DNA of 64,000 bases from Tolypothrix tenuis PCC 7101 (GTDB lineage Bacteria; Cyanobacteriota; Cyanobacteriia; Cyanobacteriales; Nostocaceae). This document shows positions 34,208 through 43,033 of the stretch, one piece after another. The stretch is from the NCBI RefSeq assembly GCF_002368295.1, contig NZ_AP018248.1, positions 3,359,725 to 3,423,724 on the forward strand. The letters run 5' to 3'. Positions within the stretch are counted from its first letter, which is position 1. Each line of letters starts with the position of its first letter. Both the position numbers and the translations under genes were made by a program. The notes under the pieces were generated by a model. That model saw only the letters and a list, made by a program, of their open reading frames with translations, was not told the origin of the DNA and did no database searches.

Positions 34208-37200
34208 CTAACTCTCAAACTTTTTAAGAATTGCCGCGATCGCTTCTAGACTAATGGGCTTACTAATGTAGTCATCCATACCAACGCTTAAGCACTCCTG
34301 GCGGTCTTCTTGGCGTGCATGAGCAGTCATGGCAATTATGCGAGGTTGAGCAGCAGCAGGGAGTTCTTTACGAATCCGGCGGGTAGTTTCCAAACCATCC
34401 ATTTCTGGCATCTGGATATCCATAAATACAACATCATATATTTGTCGTTGCAAAGCTTCTAGGGCTTCTCGTCCGTGATTAGCTACATCTGCGCGGTAAC
34501 CTAAACGCTCCAGTAACTTTAAGGCAACTTTCTGATTTACTAACCCATCTTCTACTAGCAAAATCTTCAGTGGCACGTGTTGCACAGTTTGTTTCTCATG
34601 TTCTGAGACGGTTGCAATGGGTAAGCGGGAGTAAGAAGGGATAGTTGATTTGGGGTCAAGTTGGTTAGAGCCAGCACTACGAATAATTTCTAGTAAGGTC
34701 TGATGTAATTGATACTGCCTCACTGGTTTGTGCAAATAGGCATGAAACTCAGCCGCTATCTGTTTGACTTCTAGAGTTTGTTTACCTTTAGAACTCAGCA
34801 TCACCAAAGGTAAATGTCGGTGTCTGGGTATGGCGCGGATTTGTGTTGTTAAATTGAGAATATTTAATTGCGGGCTATCAATATCTAATACCGCTAGGTC
34901 AAAAGTAGTTTTTTGGCGTATCCAGTGCAGAGCTGCCACATTCGATTCTACAGCTTGGACATATAGCCCCAAGGTCTCCAGTTGAGAAGTTAAGCATTTT
35001 CTTAAATTGGCATTAGCAGCAACTAAAAGTAATTTTTGACCACGTAATTCTAAATCAAAAATTATGGTGCTATTAATAGTAGCTGGATCAACTAATAATG
35101 TCAGATTGAAATAAAAAGTAGAACCTCTACTTACTTCACTTTCTACCCACATTCTCCCGCCCATCAACTCGCACAAACGGGTGCTGATAGCTAATCCCAA
35201 TCCAGTACCACCATAACGTCTAGTCATGGAAGCATCAACCTGGCTAAAAGGTTTAAACAGTCGATCCAGGCGATCGCGGGGGATGCCAATACCTGTATCT
35301 CTAACTGCAAATTGAAACTCGTAGATTTGCGGTTCGGTGGATGTAGTTCCCCGGTGGAGGACTGATGGTTGGGCGGCGATCGCTACAACGATTTCCCCCT
35401 CATTCGTAAATTTCACGGCATTACTGAGCAAATTCCAGAGAATTTGGCGCAGGCGGGTAATATCACCAATAATTTGCGTTGGAATATCGGAATCTAATTG
35501 ATACATCAATTCAATCCCTTTTGAGGCCGCCTGGGGAGCCAATAAGTCCAAGGCTTCCTCTATACACACCCGCAAGTCAAAGGGCTGTTCTTCCAGATCC
35601 AGTTTGCCAGACTCAATTTTAGAAAAGTCCAGAATATCATTGATAATCGTTAATAATGCATCGCCACTGTTGCGGATGGTTTCCACAAAATCCAGTTGCT
35701 CAGGCTCTAAAGGAGTATCCAAAAGCAGTCCTGTCATACCGATAATCGCATTCATGGGGGTACGAATTTCATGGCTCATAGTAGCGAGAAAATTACCCTT
35801 AGCGATATTCGCAGCTTCGGCGGCTTGTTTGGCAAAATTCAGCTGTTCATTCTGCTGTGCTAAAAGATAGGCTTGATGAGTTTCTTGTGCCAGTAATTGA
35901 GCTTGGGTAAGCGCAATACCCATTTGATCGGCAAGATATTTCAGCAAATCTACTTCCCATTGCGTCCATTGTCTGGGGCGATCGCATTGATGCACAATTA
36001 GTAAACCCCATAAATTTTCTCGCACCCGAATCGGTACGACTAAATTAGCTTTTACCTGAAATTGCTGTAAAACTTCTACATAACAAGGCTCTAATGTCGC
36101 TTCTTCCAAATCAGCAATCATTGTCGTCTTGCCCTGACGATACAGATTCAGGTATTGTTCTTTCAGACAGGGATCTTCAATGTTGTGACCAAGAGTTATC
36201 AACCATCCAGGAACTACAGCTTCTTGAATAATTTTGCCTGAACCATCTGGGTTAATTTGGCAGATAATGACGCGATCGCTCTGCAAAATTCGTTGTACTT
36301 GTGTGACTGTTGTCTGGATAATTTGCGGGGCTTGTAAAGACTGACGAATTTCTTCGGTAATTTGCTGGAGCAGCATAGCACGTTGATATTGCTGTTGTAG
36401 GGCTGCTGCTGCTTGTTTGTGCTTGGTAATATCCAAATGTGTTCCTACCATTCTCAAGGGTTTTCCTTGGGAATTGCGATGCACCAACTTACCCCGATCC
36501 AAAATCCACTTCCATTCTCCAGATTTACCAAGTAAACGTAGTTCTGCTTCATAAACAGGAGTTTCACCCCGAAAGTGGGCGATCAGTTTTTGTCGCATTA
36601 AAGCTAGATCCTCTGGATGGATCAAGTGATTTTTCGCTTTGATATTGCTTTCTATTTCTTCTGGGGCATAACCCAGCATATAAAACCAACGTGAGCTACG
36701 ATATACTTCTCCAGTCCTTAAATTCCAATCCCATAGCCCCTCTTCTACGGCATCCAAAGCTAGCTGTAACCGTTCTTCGCTCAATTGAAGAGCATTTTGT
36801 GATTCCTTTTCTAAAGTGATATCGCGATATTTCCACAGATGACCATAAAATTTTTGCTCACCCACAATCGGAGCATAATCTTGGGCAATCGTTCGTCCAT
36901 CTTTGAGTTGCCATTCTTGATGTACAACTACTTTCTTTTGCTGATGAACTTCATCTAAATACTGTACAAATTTTTCAGGTTCAGCAAACAGTTGCTTACA
37001 ATTCTCCACTGCTTGACGACAGTCTAAACCTTCTAAAGCTGCTGCTGGAAAAGAAAGCTGAAACTGATCGCACAACTGCTGATTCACTAATAAAATCTTT
37101 TGATTTTCGTCTTCTATCAACACACCAAAATCTAAACTTTCTATCAGCGTTCTTAGTCTTGCGGTTGTGGCTTCTAATTCAGCTTGTTGATGTGTTGTGA

Positions 37201-37624
37201 CATCTGTGAGATCTGGATTCTCAGTGGGTAATTTCACAAAATCATCAGGAACAGAGTCATATAAAGGAATATTATTGACTGGCAAATTTAGCTTTTGCAA
37301 CTCAGCAATATCCTTCATTTGAGGATAACCATGAAACAGCACCTGATCAGATGCTTCCATGTATACCATCTCTCCCTTGAGATGGATTTTATGGTCGTGG
37401 GATTCCAAGAGAAATAGCGATCGCTCCCTACAACTAAGGCGAGTAACCTGGAAATTATCTTCTAAGTACGTATCCGCGATCGGTTCCAGAATACTTTTAA
37501 TTACTTCACCTACCTGGACAATCTTCATCTCTCTATCGATCACCAGATGAAAAGGAAATAATGTCGTAAATTGCTCAGGGCTAAGGCTGAATTGTCTTAA
37601 CTCGGTAGCCCGATCATTTGTCAT
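34208..37624 (-). CDS. hybrid sensor histidine kinase with HNOBA, PAS, GAF and two receivers
   Basis: 1138 residues. HNOBA domain at about 12-125 (LFPFHLVIDREMKIVQVGE), a haem-NO-binding-associated module. Two PAS domains follow (about 150-270 and 285-405) and a GAF domain (about 425-585, with LEPCYVEVLQQFQVKANLVV and LLIVHQCDRPRQW). Then HisKA (MSHEIRTPMNAIIGM), the ATPase domain (DTGIGIP, YGGTGLGLAIS), a first receiver (VLDIDSPQL) and a second receiver (FMDIQMPEMDG). All kinase motifs are intact and there are no membrane segments. HNOBA usually works with an H-NOX sensor; no H-NOX gene is adjacent. The GAF has a Cys at the cyanobacteriochrome-like place but Tyr instead of the following His. 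Confidence 0.9.
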   Translation of the reverse strand: MTNDRATELRQFSLSPEQFTTLFPFHLVIDREMKIVQVGEVIKSILEPIADTYLEDNFQVTRLSCRERSLFLLESHDHKIHLKGEMVYMEASDQVLFHGYPQMKDIAELQKLNLPVNNIPLYDSVPDDFVKLPTENPDLTDVTTHQQAELEATTARLRTLIESLDFGVLIEDENQKILLVNQQLCDQFQLSFPAAALEGLDCRQAVENCKQLFAEPEKFVQYLDEVHQQKKVVVHQEWQLKDGRTIAQDYAPIVGEQKFYGHLWKYRDITLEKESQNALQLSEERLQLALDAVEEGLWDWNLRTGEVYRSSRWFYMLGYAPEEIESNIKAKNHLIHPEDLALMRQKLIAHFRGETPVYEAELRLLGKSGEWKWILDRGKLVHRNSQGKPLRMVGTHLDITKHKQAAAALQQQYQRAMLLQQITEEIRQSLQAPQIIQTTVTQVQRILQSDRVIICQINPDGSGKIIQEAVVPGWLITLGHNIEDPCLKEQYLNLYRQGKTTMIADLEEATLEPCYVEVLQQFQVKANLVVPIRVRENLWGLLIVHQCDRPRQWTQWEVDLLKYLADQMGIALTQAQLLAQETHQAYLLAQQNEQLNFAKQAAEAANIAKGNFLATMSHEIRTPMNAIIGMTGLLLDTPLEPEQLDFVETIRNSGDALLTIINDILDFSKIESGKLDLEEQPFDLRVCIEEALDLLAPQAASKGIELMYQLDSDIPTQIIGDITRLRQILWNLLSNAVKFTNEGEIVVAIAAQPSVLHRGTTSTEPQIYEFQFAVRDTGIGIPRDRLDRLFKPFSQVDASMTRRYGGTGLGLAISTRLCELMGGRMWVESEVSRGSTFYFNLTLLVDPATINSTIIFDLELRGQKLLLVAANANLRKCLTSQLETLGLYVQAVESNVAALHWIRQKTTFDLAVLDIDSPQLNILNLTTQIRAIPRHRHLPLVMLSSKGKQTLEVKQIAAEFHAYLHKPVRQYQLHQTLLEIIRSAGSNQLDPKSTIPSYSRLPIATVSEHEKQTVQHVPLKILLVEDGLVNQKVALKLLERLGYRADVANHGREALEALQRQIYDVVFMDIQMPEMDGLETTRRIRKELPAAAQPRIIAMTAHARQEDRQECLSVGMDDYISKPISLEAIAAILKKFES

Positions 37625-37800
37625 AAGGAATGGGGGATTGGGGACTGGGGATTGGGGACTGGGGATTGGCGAGATGAGGGGGATGAGGAAGCAGGGGAAG
37701 GGGAGAAATTCCCATTACCAATTACCCATTCCCTATGCTCAATTCCCCCTATCTAAAACCAAAGCCAAAGGATGATACTTTCGATCATGCAGTCGCAATC
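37625..37800. repeat. STRR arrays with strong G-quadruplex motif
   Basis: Five G4-or-longer runs separated by exactly three bases (ATT or ACT alternating) lie at 37632-37664, right at the kinase start codon on the opposite strand. A C-rich stretch (CCCATTACCAATTACCC) follows at about 37709-37733. Confidence 0.8.
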
Positions 37801-37910
37801 GAACCGAGTGCTTGAGTATTTGTCCGGATTTGTGGCAATACAAGTTTTTAGGACACAAGATTGTTGTGTACCTACTCCACCCGATTGATTTTCACAGGTT
37901 GCAGTTGTTC

Positions 37911-37943
37911 AGATCCCCGACTTTTTCAAAAAGTCGGGGATCT
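37911..37943. repeat. hairpin repeat around CCCCGACTTTTT, copy 2
   Basis: AGATCCCCGACTTTTT pairs perfectly with its complement around a single C. Same core as 15213-15245. Confidence 0.75.
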
Positions 37944-38011
37944 ATGACCTCTCGTAATTTGTTTGGCGGAATACTACATATCTGTGGCATTCTTGTTTCA
38001 AATTTGGTGTA

Positions 38012-38145
38012 ATACCAGTTCAAATAATGTTTGCGACAGATAAATTCTTTGTATGGGCACGGCACCAGTAAGATATTTGATATACCAAAAGATTATGGAT
38101 GCCGTGCCCCTACCTATCTGTCGCGTTCTTTTTTCAAAATGGTGT
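38012..38145. mobile_element. 134-bp MITE, copy C, with inverted loop
   Basis: The arms are in the same orientation as copy A (GCGACAGATAAATTCTTTG on the left, ATCTGTCGCGTTC on the right), but the segment between the GGGCACGGCA/TGCCGTGCCC repeats is the reverse complement of that in A (ACCAGTAAGATATTTGATAT instead of the opposite strand). Confidence 0.85.
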
Positions 38146-38200
38146 AAATTCCCCAATCTACTCAAATAATATTTCTCTTCCTCCCCCCTACTCCCTGCCC

Positions 38201-38439
38201 TGACAGGTGTAGGTATTTTACACGAAGGCTAAAACCCTGATGATTGCGTGGTCAATATGTAGGATGATGAATCTTAAAAAGGTGTGTTGTGTATGAATCC
38301 ATAATTTTTGACCGACTTCTCGAACGATTATTCAAGTGTTCCAATCATTGGACAATTGAAAAGTGAAGTTTTGAGAGAGTTCAACACGTTGATTTTCAAG
38401 TATGGACTCATGCCCGTGCAAAAAACCTACACCTGTGAG
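38201..38439. mobile_element. about 239-bp element with ACAGGTGTAGG ends
   Basis: ACAGGTGTAGGT (38203-38214) is inverted as ACCTACACCTGT (38425-38436), with further partial match inward (TTTTACAC against GTGCAAAA). It is flanked by a direct repeat TACTCCCTGCCC (38189-38200 and 38440-38451), possibly a 12-bp target duplication. No intact ORF inside. Confidence 0.6.
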
Positions 38440-38464
38440 TACTCCCTGCCCCCTGCTCCCTTGC

Positions 38465-40018
38465 CTAACTTTGCTCCTCATTCACTTCTTCCACGACTTC
38501 CGATTTATCGGTTAAAGGTTTGACTACTCGTGCGATCGCTTCTTGGACAAAAGCCTTAATAAATTCATCGCGGCGATTAATTTGAAACTGTCGCTGCACA
38601 ACCTCTGTCATTCCACCATCGCCCCAATCTTGATCGTGACGAAAATATTCAATAAAGCTTTTCCCAGCAATTCGAGTTAAATAAGCTGCTGTTACGCCTT
38701 GAATTGCCCGCCCAACAATAAAAGTAGCTGGGTTAGTTTGCAAAGCTGTAGAAAGTAGTTGAATTGCACCTTTGACAATTCCTAAACTCGCCAGGGTTTT
38801 GGCTAAAGATAGGGCTAATTCTCGCCCTCGTTCCATGTTTAATTCACAACCGTAAATTCTACCGATTTCTACGACCATTTGGGCATTTACAGCCGCAGTT
38901 GCTAGTAAATCTACGACTGGTAAAGGCGTAACTGATACCACACCTGCACCAATCCACTGGAAGCGCTCCACTATTTTATCGGCTTGGCGGCGGCGTTGAG
39001 CATCAATGAGTTTCCGCGCTTCTTCTCCCAATCGCAGAGATTGCAAGAGAATATTATCTGCTACTAAATCTTCACCCTCTGCTCGTAAAATTGCCGCCAT
39101 TCGCCGCAGCAAAGGCACAATATCGGCTTCTGGCTGAAAGATTTCACCTGTTTCTAATTGGGCAGTTTGAGGATTAGCTGCGATCGCTACCACATCGTTA
39201 GGGGCGATAAATCCCCGCACCCGTTGACGTAAGCGCGCCAAAATAGATTCTTTATCGTCGTCTGTATATAAATCTGTTTTATTGAGAATTAACAGCGATC
39301 GCTTACCAATTTCCGCCAAACCTTTGAGGGGTTCATATTCAGATCGCCGTAAATCATTATCGACAACAAACAATAATAAATCAGCTTCTGTTGCTAAAGC
39401 CCTTGCTAGTTGTTCCCGTTCTGTTCCTGCAACTCCTGCTTCTAAAATCCCTGGGGTATCGGTAATTAATATTTTCCGTTCCAATCCCTTCAACCGCAGA
39501 CAATAGGTTTCTCCTACCTGGGTAGTACCCATTGGTGCATTCACCTGTCCTACCATGCGCCCCATAATGGCATTTACCAAGGAAGTTTTACCAGCACTTC
39601 CCGTACCGAATACTACTACTTGGATTTCGCCCCGTGCTAAATTAACTTCAATCTCCCGCGAGCGGCTGAGTAAAGCTTGTCTTGTCACCTCATCTTGAAT
39701 TTGTGCCACCTGCTGGCGCACAGCTTGTAACGTCGAGGAAGCCGCATCAGATTTAGCAGCCGGGATTTGCGCTGGAGTCACACGCGGACGCTGGCGGCGA
39801 GAACGTTTTTCCCCAGCTTGTAGCACCATCACATAATAAACAAAAGCTGCAACTAATCCGGCAATCAGCACAATTAACAGCAGCAACAGCAAATTGCCCA
39901 GCAGTGGCGAATAAGACAACTGCCAATAAAGGCGTGATAGGGAATCAATCAGCCACAGGCTTAACCCCAAAATCACTATCAAACCAACAATCAGCGTTAC
40001 TATGCGCGAGAGAGGCAT
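38465..40018 (-). CDS. membrane-anchored GTPase with DUF697 domain
   Basis: 517 residues. Two membrane segments at about 5-27 and 38-65, then an Era/YcjF-like G domain: G1 FGTGSAGKTSLVNAI, G3 DTPGILEAGV, G4 ILNKTDLY. The C-terminal DUF697 region (about 345-500) has hydrophobic helices (VTPLPVVDLLATAAVNAQ). Such proteins are common in cyanobacteria and their target is unknown; a stress or membrane-related role is assumed from YcjF-type relatives. Monocistronic, next to a repeat cluster. Confidence 0.88.
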   Translation of the reverse strand: MPLSRIVTLIVGLIVILGLSLWLIDSLSRLYWQLSYSPLLGNLLLLLLIVLIAGLVAAFVYYVMVLQAGEKRSRRQRPRVTPAQIPAAKSDAASSTLQAVRQQVAQIQDEVTRQALLSRSREIEVNLARGEIQVVVFGTGSAGKTSLVNAIMGRMVGQVNAPMGTTQVGETYCLRLKGLERKILITDTPGILEAGVAGTEREQLARALATEADLLLFVVDNDLRRSEYEPLKGLAEIGKRSLLILNKTDLYTDDDKESILARLRQRVRGFIAPNDVVAIAANPQTAQLETGEIFQPEADIVPLLRRMAAILRAEGEDLVADNILLQSLRLGEEARKLIDAQRRRQADKIVERFQWIGAGVVSVTPLPVVDLLATAAVNAQMVVEIGRIYGCELNMERGRELALSLAKTLASLGIVKGAIQLLSTALQTNPATFIVGRAIQGVTAAYLTRIAGKSFIEYFRHDQDWGDGGMTEVVQRQFQINRRDEFIKAFVQEAIARVVKPLTDKSEVVEEVNEEQS

Positions 40019-40191
40019 GGTGAGTATTCAGTAAGCGGATGTTTTTTTATCTTAATGGGGATTGGGAGATGAGGGGGAAACGGGGAAAGGGGAAAGGGGG
40101 AAAGGAAAAAAAGGGAAATTATTATTACCGATTACCAATTACCGATTACCAATTACCAATTACCAATTACCAATTACCCAATGACAAATCC
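40019..40191. repeat. STRR arrays between GTPase and TetR genes
   Basis: G-rich units (GGGGATT, GGGGAAA) at about 40055-40110, then C-rich heptamers (AATTACC, GATTACC) at about 40125-40180. Confidence 0.8.
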
Positions 40192-41421
40192 TTAAGTCGG
40201 TTTATGATCTAACCTTGTAGCTTGTTCTAATGCCGCTTTTTCTCTGGAACGGCGTGCATAAGGTTGTAGTTGGGTGCGATCGCAACCTGTGAGAATGCTC
40301 AAATTTTCTATAGTCATACCTCGCATTAACATTTCTACGCGCCAGGTATGTTGTGCTTGGGCGATGACTGGGGGTTGTCCTTGGGGTGTTAACATTACCT
40401 GAGTCCAGGTTTGCCAGTGAGTTTCAATTTCCGATGCAGAAATTGGTTCTCCTAGATTATTAAGAAACATAGCTGTTTGGCTGTCTTTACGACTTTTCAG
40501 CCATTTAATTAAGGGATTGTTTGTATAGGAACCATAGTGTTTGCCCATGATCCACTGATTTACAGGTACTTGGCGGACTAATCCCGGAGTAGTAATTTGT
40601 AAAAAGTGCCCTTGATCGTCATAAATTTGGTGCGATCGCTGTAAGTTAACTATTTCTTTGGGAGATAAACCAGCACCAAATAATACATACACTAAAGCAT
40701 AATCTTGGATTCCCGCTTTCCTGGCTAGGCGGAATATTTCGTGGACTAAACTAGCAGGTAAATCAGCTACCTCTGTAGTGATGCTAGTTTCTGTGAGATT
40801 ACTGATGGCTAACTCTGGTGAGGGTGACATCGCACCACGTAGAAACAATTCCACCAAAGTTTCTAAAAAATCATCCCGGTCATCCCAAAGTTCATGAAAT
40901 TCGCTAGTAAATTCTATGACGGCATATCCCAACAGCATTCCATTCAGCATACTAGCTAATTTTTCTGCCGGCAGATAGGTATTTAGATGTCCTTGCTGAA
41001 TTACCGTAGCTAGGTACTGGGCTACATAGCGGTTAGCTTCTGTTAATCCCTTCCCCAAGGCGCGCCGATTTTCTGCGGGGTATTGGTCAGCTTCACCAAC
41101 TACAGATCTGACTAACTCTGGTACTCGCTCTAAAGCAAGCAAGTTATCACTTGCATAGTCCTTCAAGGCTTGATAAACACTACCAGGAGGACTAGCTCGG
41201 CGTACCAAAGATTCCCCTAAATTTTTGAAGACAGCAGATTCTTCTAAAACCGCTAACAGCAGTCCATGCTTATTACCAAAATGCCGAAATAACGTGACTT
41301 CGTTCACTTCTGCCTTTTCTGCAATTTGGCGAGTTGTCGTACCGCTGACTCCTTGAGCAGTAAATAGTTCCAATGCTGCTTGAATCAGACGTTGACGAGC
41401 TGAATGGGTGGGAGATGCCAT
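40192..41421 (-). CDS. TetR-family regulator with a C-terminal tyrosine-recombinase-like half
   Basis: 409 residues, twice the usual TetR length. Residues about 8-55 form the TetR DNA-binding domain (TTRQIAEKAEVNEVTLFRHF), and about 60-200 a TetR-type ligand domain. The remaining 190 residues resemble a phage-integrase catalytic domain: YALVYVLFGAGLSPKEIVNL (catalytic Arg of GLR replaced by Ser), VPVNQWIM, then AQHTWRVEMLMRGMTIENLS, which matches the HxLRHTFAT...G...IQ pattern, and a Tyr near the end (LQPYARR). Catalysis is unlikely; a DNA- or partner-binding role is inferred. It faces a desaturase gene across an operator-like region. Confidence 0.8.
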   Translation of the reverse strand: MASPTHSARQRLIQAALELFTAQGVSGTTTRQIAEKAEVNEVTLFRHFGNKHGLLLAVLEESAVFKNLGESLVRRASPPGSVYQALKDYASDNLLALERVPELVRSVVGEADQYPAENRRALGKGLTEANRYVAQYLATVIQQGHLNTYLPAEKLASMLNGMLLGYAVIEFTSEFHELWDDRDDFLETLVELFLRGAMSPSPELAISNLTETSITTEVADLPASLVHEIFRLARKAGIQDYALVYVLFGAGLSPKEIVNLQRSHQIYDDQGHFLQITTPGLVRQVPVNQWIMGKHYGSYTNNPLIKWLKSRKDSQTAMFLNNLGEPISASEIETHWQTWTQVMLTPQGQPPVIAQAQHTWRVEMLMRGMTIENLSILTGCDRTQLQPYARRSREKAALEQATRLDHKPT

Positions 41422-41431
41422 AAAAGCACTA

Positions 41432-41495
41432 ATGCAAGTACTACTTGCATATAATTTTCAAAGTTGTTAGGATAACAAATGTAAGTGATACTTGC
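41432..41495. promoter_or_regulatory. paired operator candidate for the TetR regulator
   Basis: Perfect dyad ATGCAAGT-ACT-ACTTGCAT at 41432-41450, starting 11 bp upstream of the regulator ATG. A second half-matching dyad GTAAGTGATACTTGC lies at 41481-41495. Both fit G(C/T)AAGTNNTACTTGC. Position and symmetry suit autorepression and control of the divergent desaturase gene. Confidence 0.65.
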
Positions 41496-41632
41496 TCTAC
41501 TTTACTGTAACACCCTGATACAGAACGGGTAGATTCCTTGTAGGTTGTGCCGCGTAATAGCCAAATACACCCCATGCAAGAGTACATCCGTAACAAAGCA
41601 GATCGCTTAATTACTCATCAACAGGAATTTTT

Positions 41633-42490
41633 ATGGCTGCAAAATCGCTGGCGTTCGCCCCTGAGCAACAAACGTCACTCCGTCTCAGTTGGACGAACGT
41701 AGTATTCTTTGGCACAGTTCATGCCTTAGCTTTACTAGCTCCTTGGTTTTTCTCCTGGTCAGCATTAGGTATAATGCTGTTTCTGCACTGGTTGTTCGGA
41801 AGTATTGGGATTTGTTTAGGCTATCACAGGCTACTCAGCCATCGCAGCTTCCAAGTACCCAAGTGGTTAGAATATGCGATCGCAATTATTGGCGCTTTAG
41901 CTTTACAAGGCGGGCCGATTTTCTGGGTGGGGGGACACCGCCAACATCACGCCCACACTGAAGATGTTAGTCTTGATCCCTACTCTGCCAAACGCGGGTT
42001 TTGGTGGAGTCATATGTTGTGGATTTTCTATCCCCGTGCCGAGTTTTTTGATTACGAAGTCTATCAAAAATATGCACCCGATTTAGCGCGTCAACCTTTT
42101 TATCGTTGGTTAGATCGCTACTTCTTATTGCTGCAAATTCCTTTGGGGATTTTGCTCTATGCGCTGGGCGGTTGGTCTTTTGTGATCTATGGTATGTTTC
42201 TGCGCTCAGTATTACTGTGGCATTCTACTTGGTTTGTTAACTCCGCAACTCACAAATGGGGTTACCGTTCCTTCAATGCAACTGACGACTCACGTAATTT
42301 GTGGTGGGTATCAATTGTGACTTATGGCGAAGGCTGGCATAACAACCATCATACTTATCCCCATGTAGCGAAATCAGGATTTTCTTGGTGGGAAGTAGAT
42401 ATTACTTGGTGGAGTATCCAAGTTCTTAAGACATTAGGTTTAGCTAAAAAAGTAATTATGCCTCCCTCTCAAAGCACAACACAAGTATAA
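41633..42490 (+). CDS. fatty-acid desaturase, Delta9 (DesC/acyl-CoA desaturase) family
   Basis: 285 residues. The three histidine boxes are HRLLSH, HRQHH and HNNHH, with four hydrophobic stretches, all as in membrane Delta9 desaturases that bind two irons. The enzyme introduces a double bond in stearoyl chains of membrane lipids or acyl-CoA using ferredoxin and oxygen. Box 2 is followed by AHTEDVSLDPYSAKRGFWWS. It differs enough from the standard cyanobacterial DesC to be a paralogue (inference), so no symbol is given. Transcribed divergently from the TetR-type regulator, its likely controller. Confidence 0.9.
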   Translation: MAAKSLAFAPEQQTSLRLSWTNVVFFGTVHALALLAPWFFSWSALGIMLFLHWLFGSIGICLGYHRLLSHRSFQVPKWLEYAIAIIGALALQGGPIFWVGGHRQHHAHTEDVSLDPYSAKRGFWWSHMLWIFYPRAEFFDYEVYQKYAPDLARQPFYRWLDRYFLLLQIPLGILLYALGGWSFVIYGMFLRSVLLWHSTWFVNSATHKWGYRSFNATDDSRNLWWVSIVTYGEGWHNNHHTYPHVAKSGFSWWEVDITWWSIQVLKTLGLAKKVIMPPSQSTTQV

Positions 42491-42611
42491 ATTACTATCA
42501 AATTAAAGCATCTACCCAGCCCATAGCGCGATCGCCTGTGGGCTATTTTGATTTTAGATTTTGGATTTTGGATTTGCGATCGCTATCTGTCTGTAACTGT
42601 TTATCCTCATA

Positions 42612-42922
42612 TCATTTTGAAAAAAGAACGCGACAGATGGGTAGGGGCACGGCACCAGTCATTGGTGTCAACTTAAGCTAAAAGCTATATAGGGCAGGCG
42701 TTGTACAAATACCTCGTGCCCTCATCCCCTAACCCCTTCTCCCCCAAGAGAAGGGGAACTAAATCTCTTGCTCCCCTCTCCCACAGGGAGAGGGGCTGGG
42801 GGTGAGGGCGAAACCTTGCAACCAAGAGGATTTCACGTTAAGTTGACACCAATGGGCACCAGTAAGATATTTGATATGCTAAAAGATTGCGGCTGCCGTG
42901 CCCTTACAAAGGATTTATCTTC
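42612..42922. mobile_element. MITE copy D (reverse orientation) with nested 195-bp element
   Basis: Reverse complement of copy B's arrangement. The nested insert is at exactly the same loop position, flanked by GGCACCAGT on both sides (42651-42659 and 42855-42863). Confidence 0.87.
42660..42854. mobile_element. 195-bp nested element, copy 2
   Basis: Terminal repeats CATTGGTGTCAACTTAA and TTAAGTTGACACCAATG are perfect here. Same length as the copy at 28687-28881, with scattered base differences. Confidence 0.88.
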
Positions 42923-43033
42923 AGGCATTTCCAGAAAATCATACCAATTTGAAAAAAGAATACAACAGATTGTAGGGTAAGGCACAGCAGTACCCTACCA
43001 TATAAATTCTAAAAATTCATTTTTGTTATTCTC

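Larger units (their letters stand above)
42491..43033. other. intergenic region filled by MITE copy D and a diverged half-copy
   Basis: After a HIP1-containing stretch (42520-42590), MITE D occupies 42612 to about 42922. A decayed half-element (ATACCAATTTGAAAAAAGAA, then ACAACAGATTGTAGGG) follows at about 42940-43000. No gene. Confidence 0.65.
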
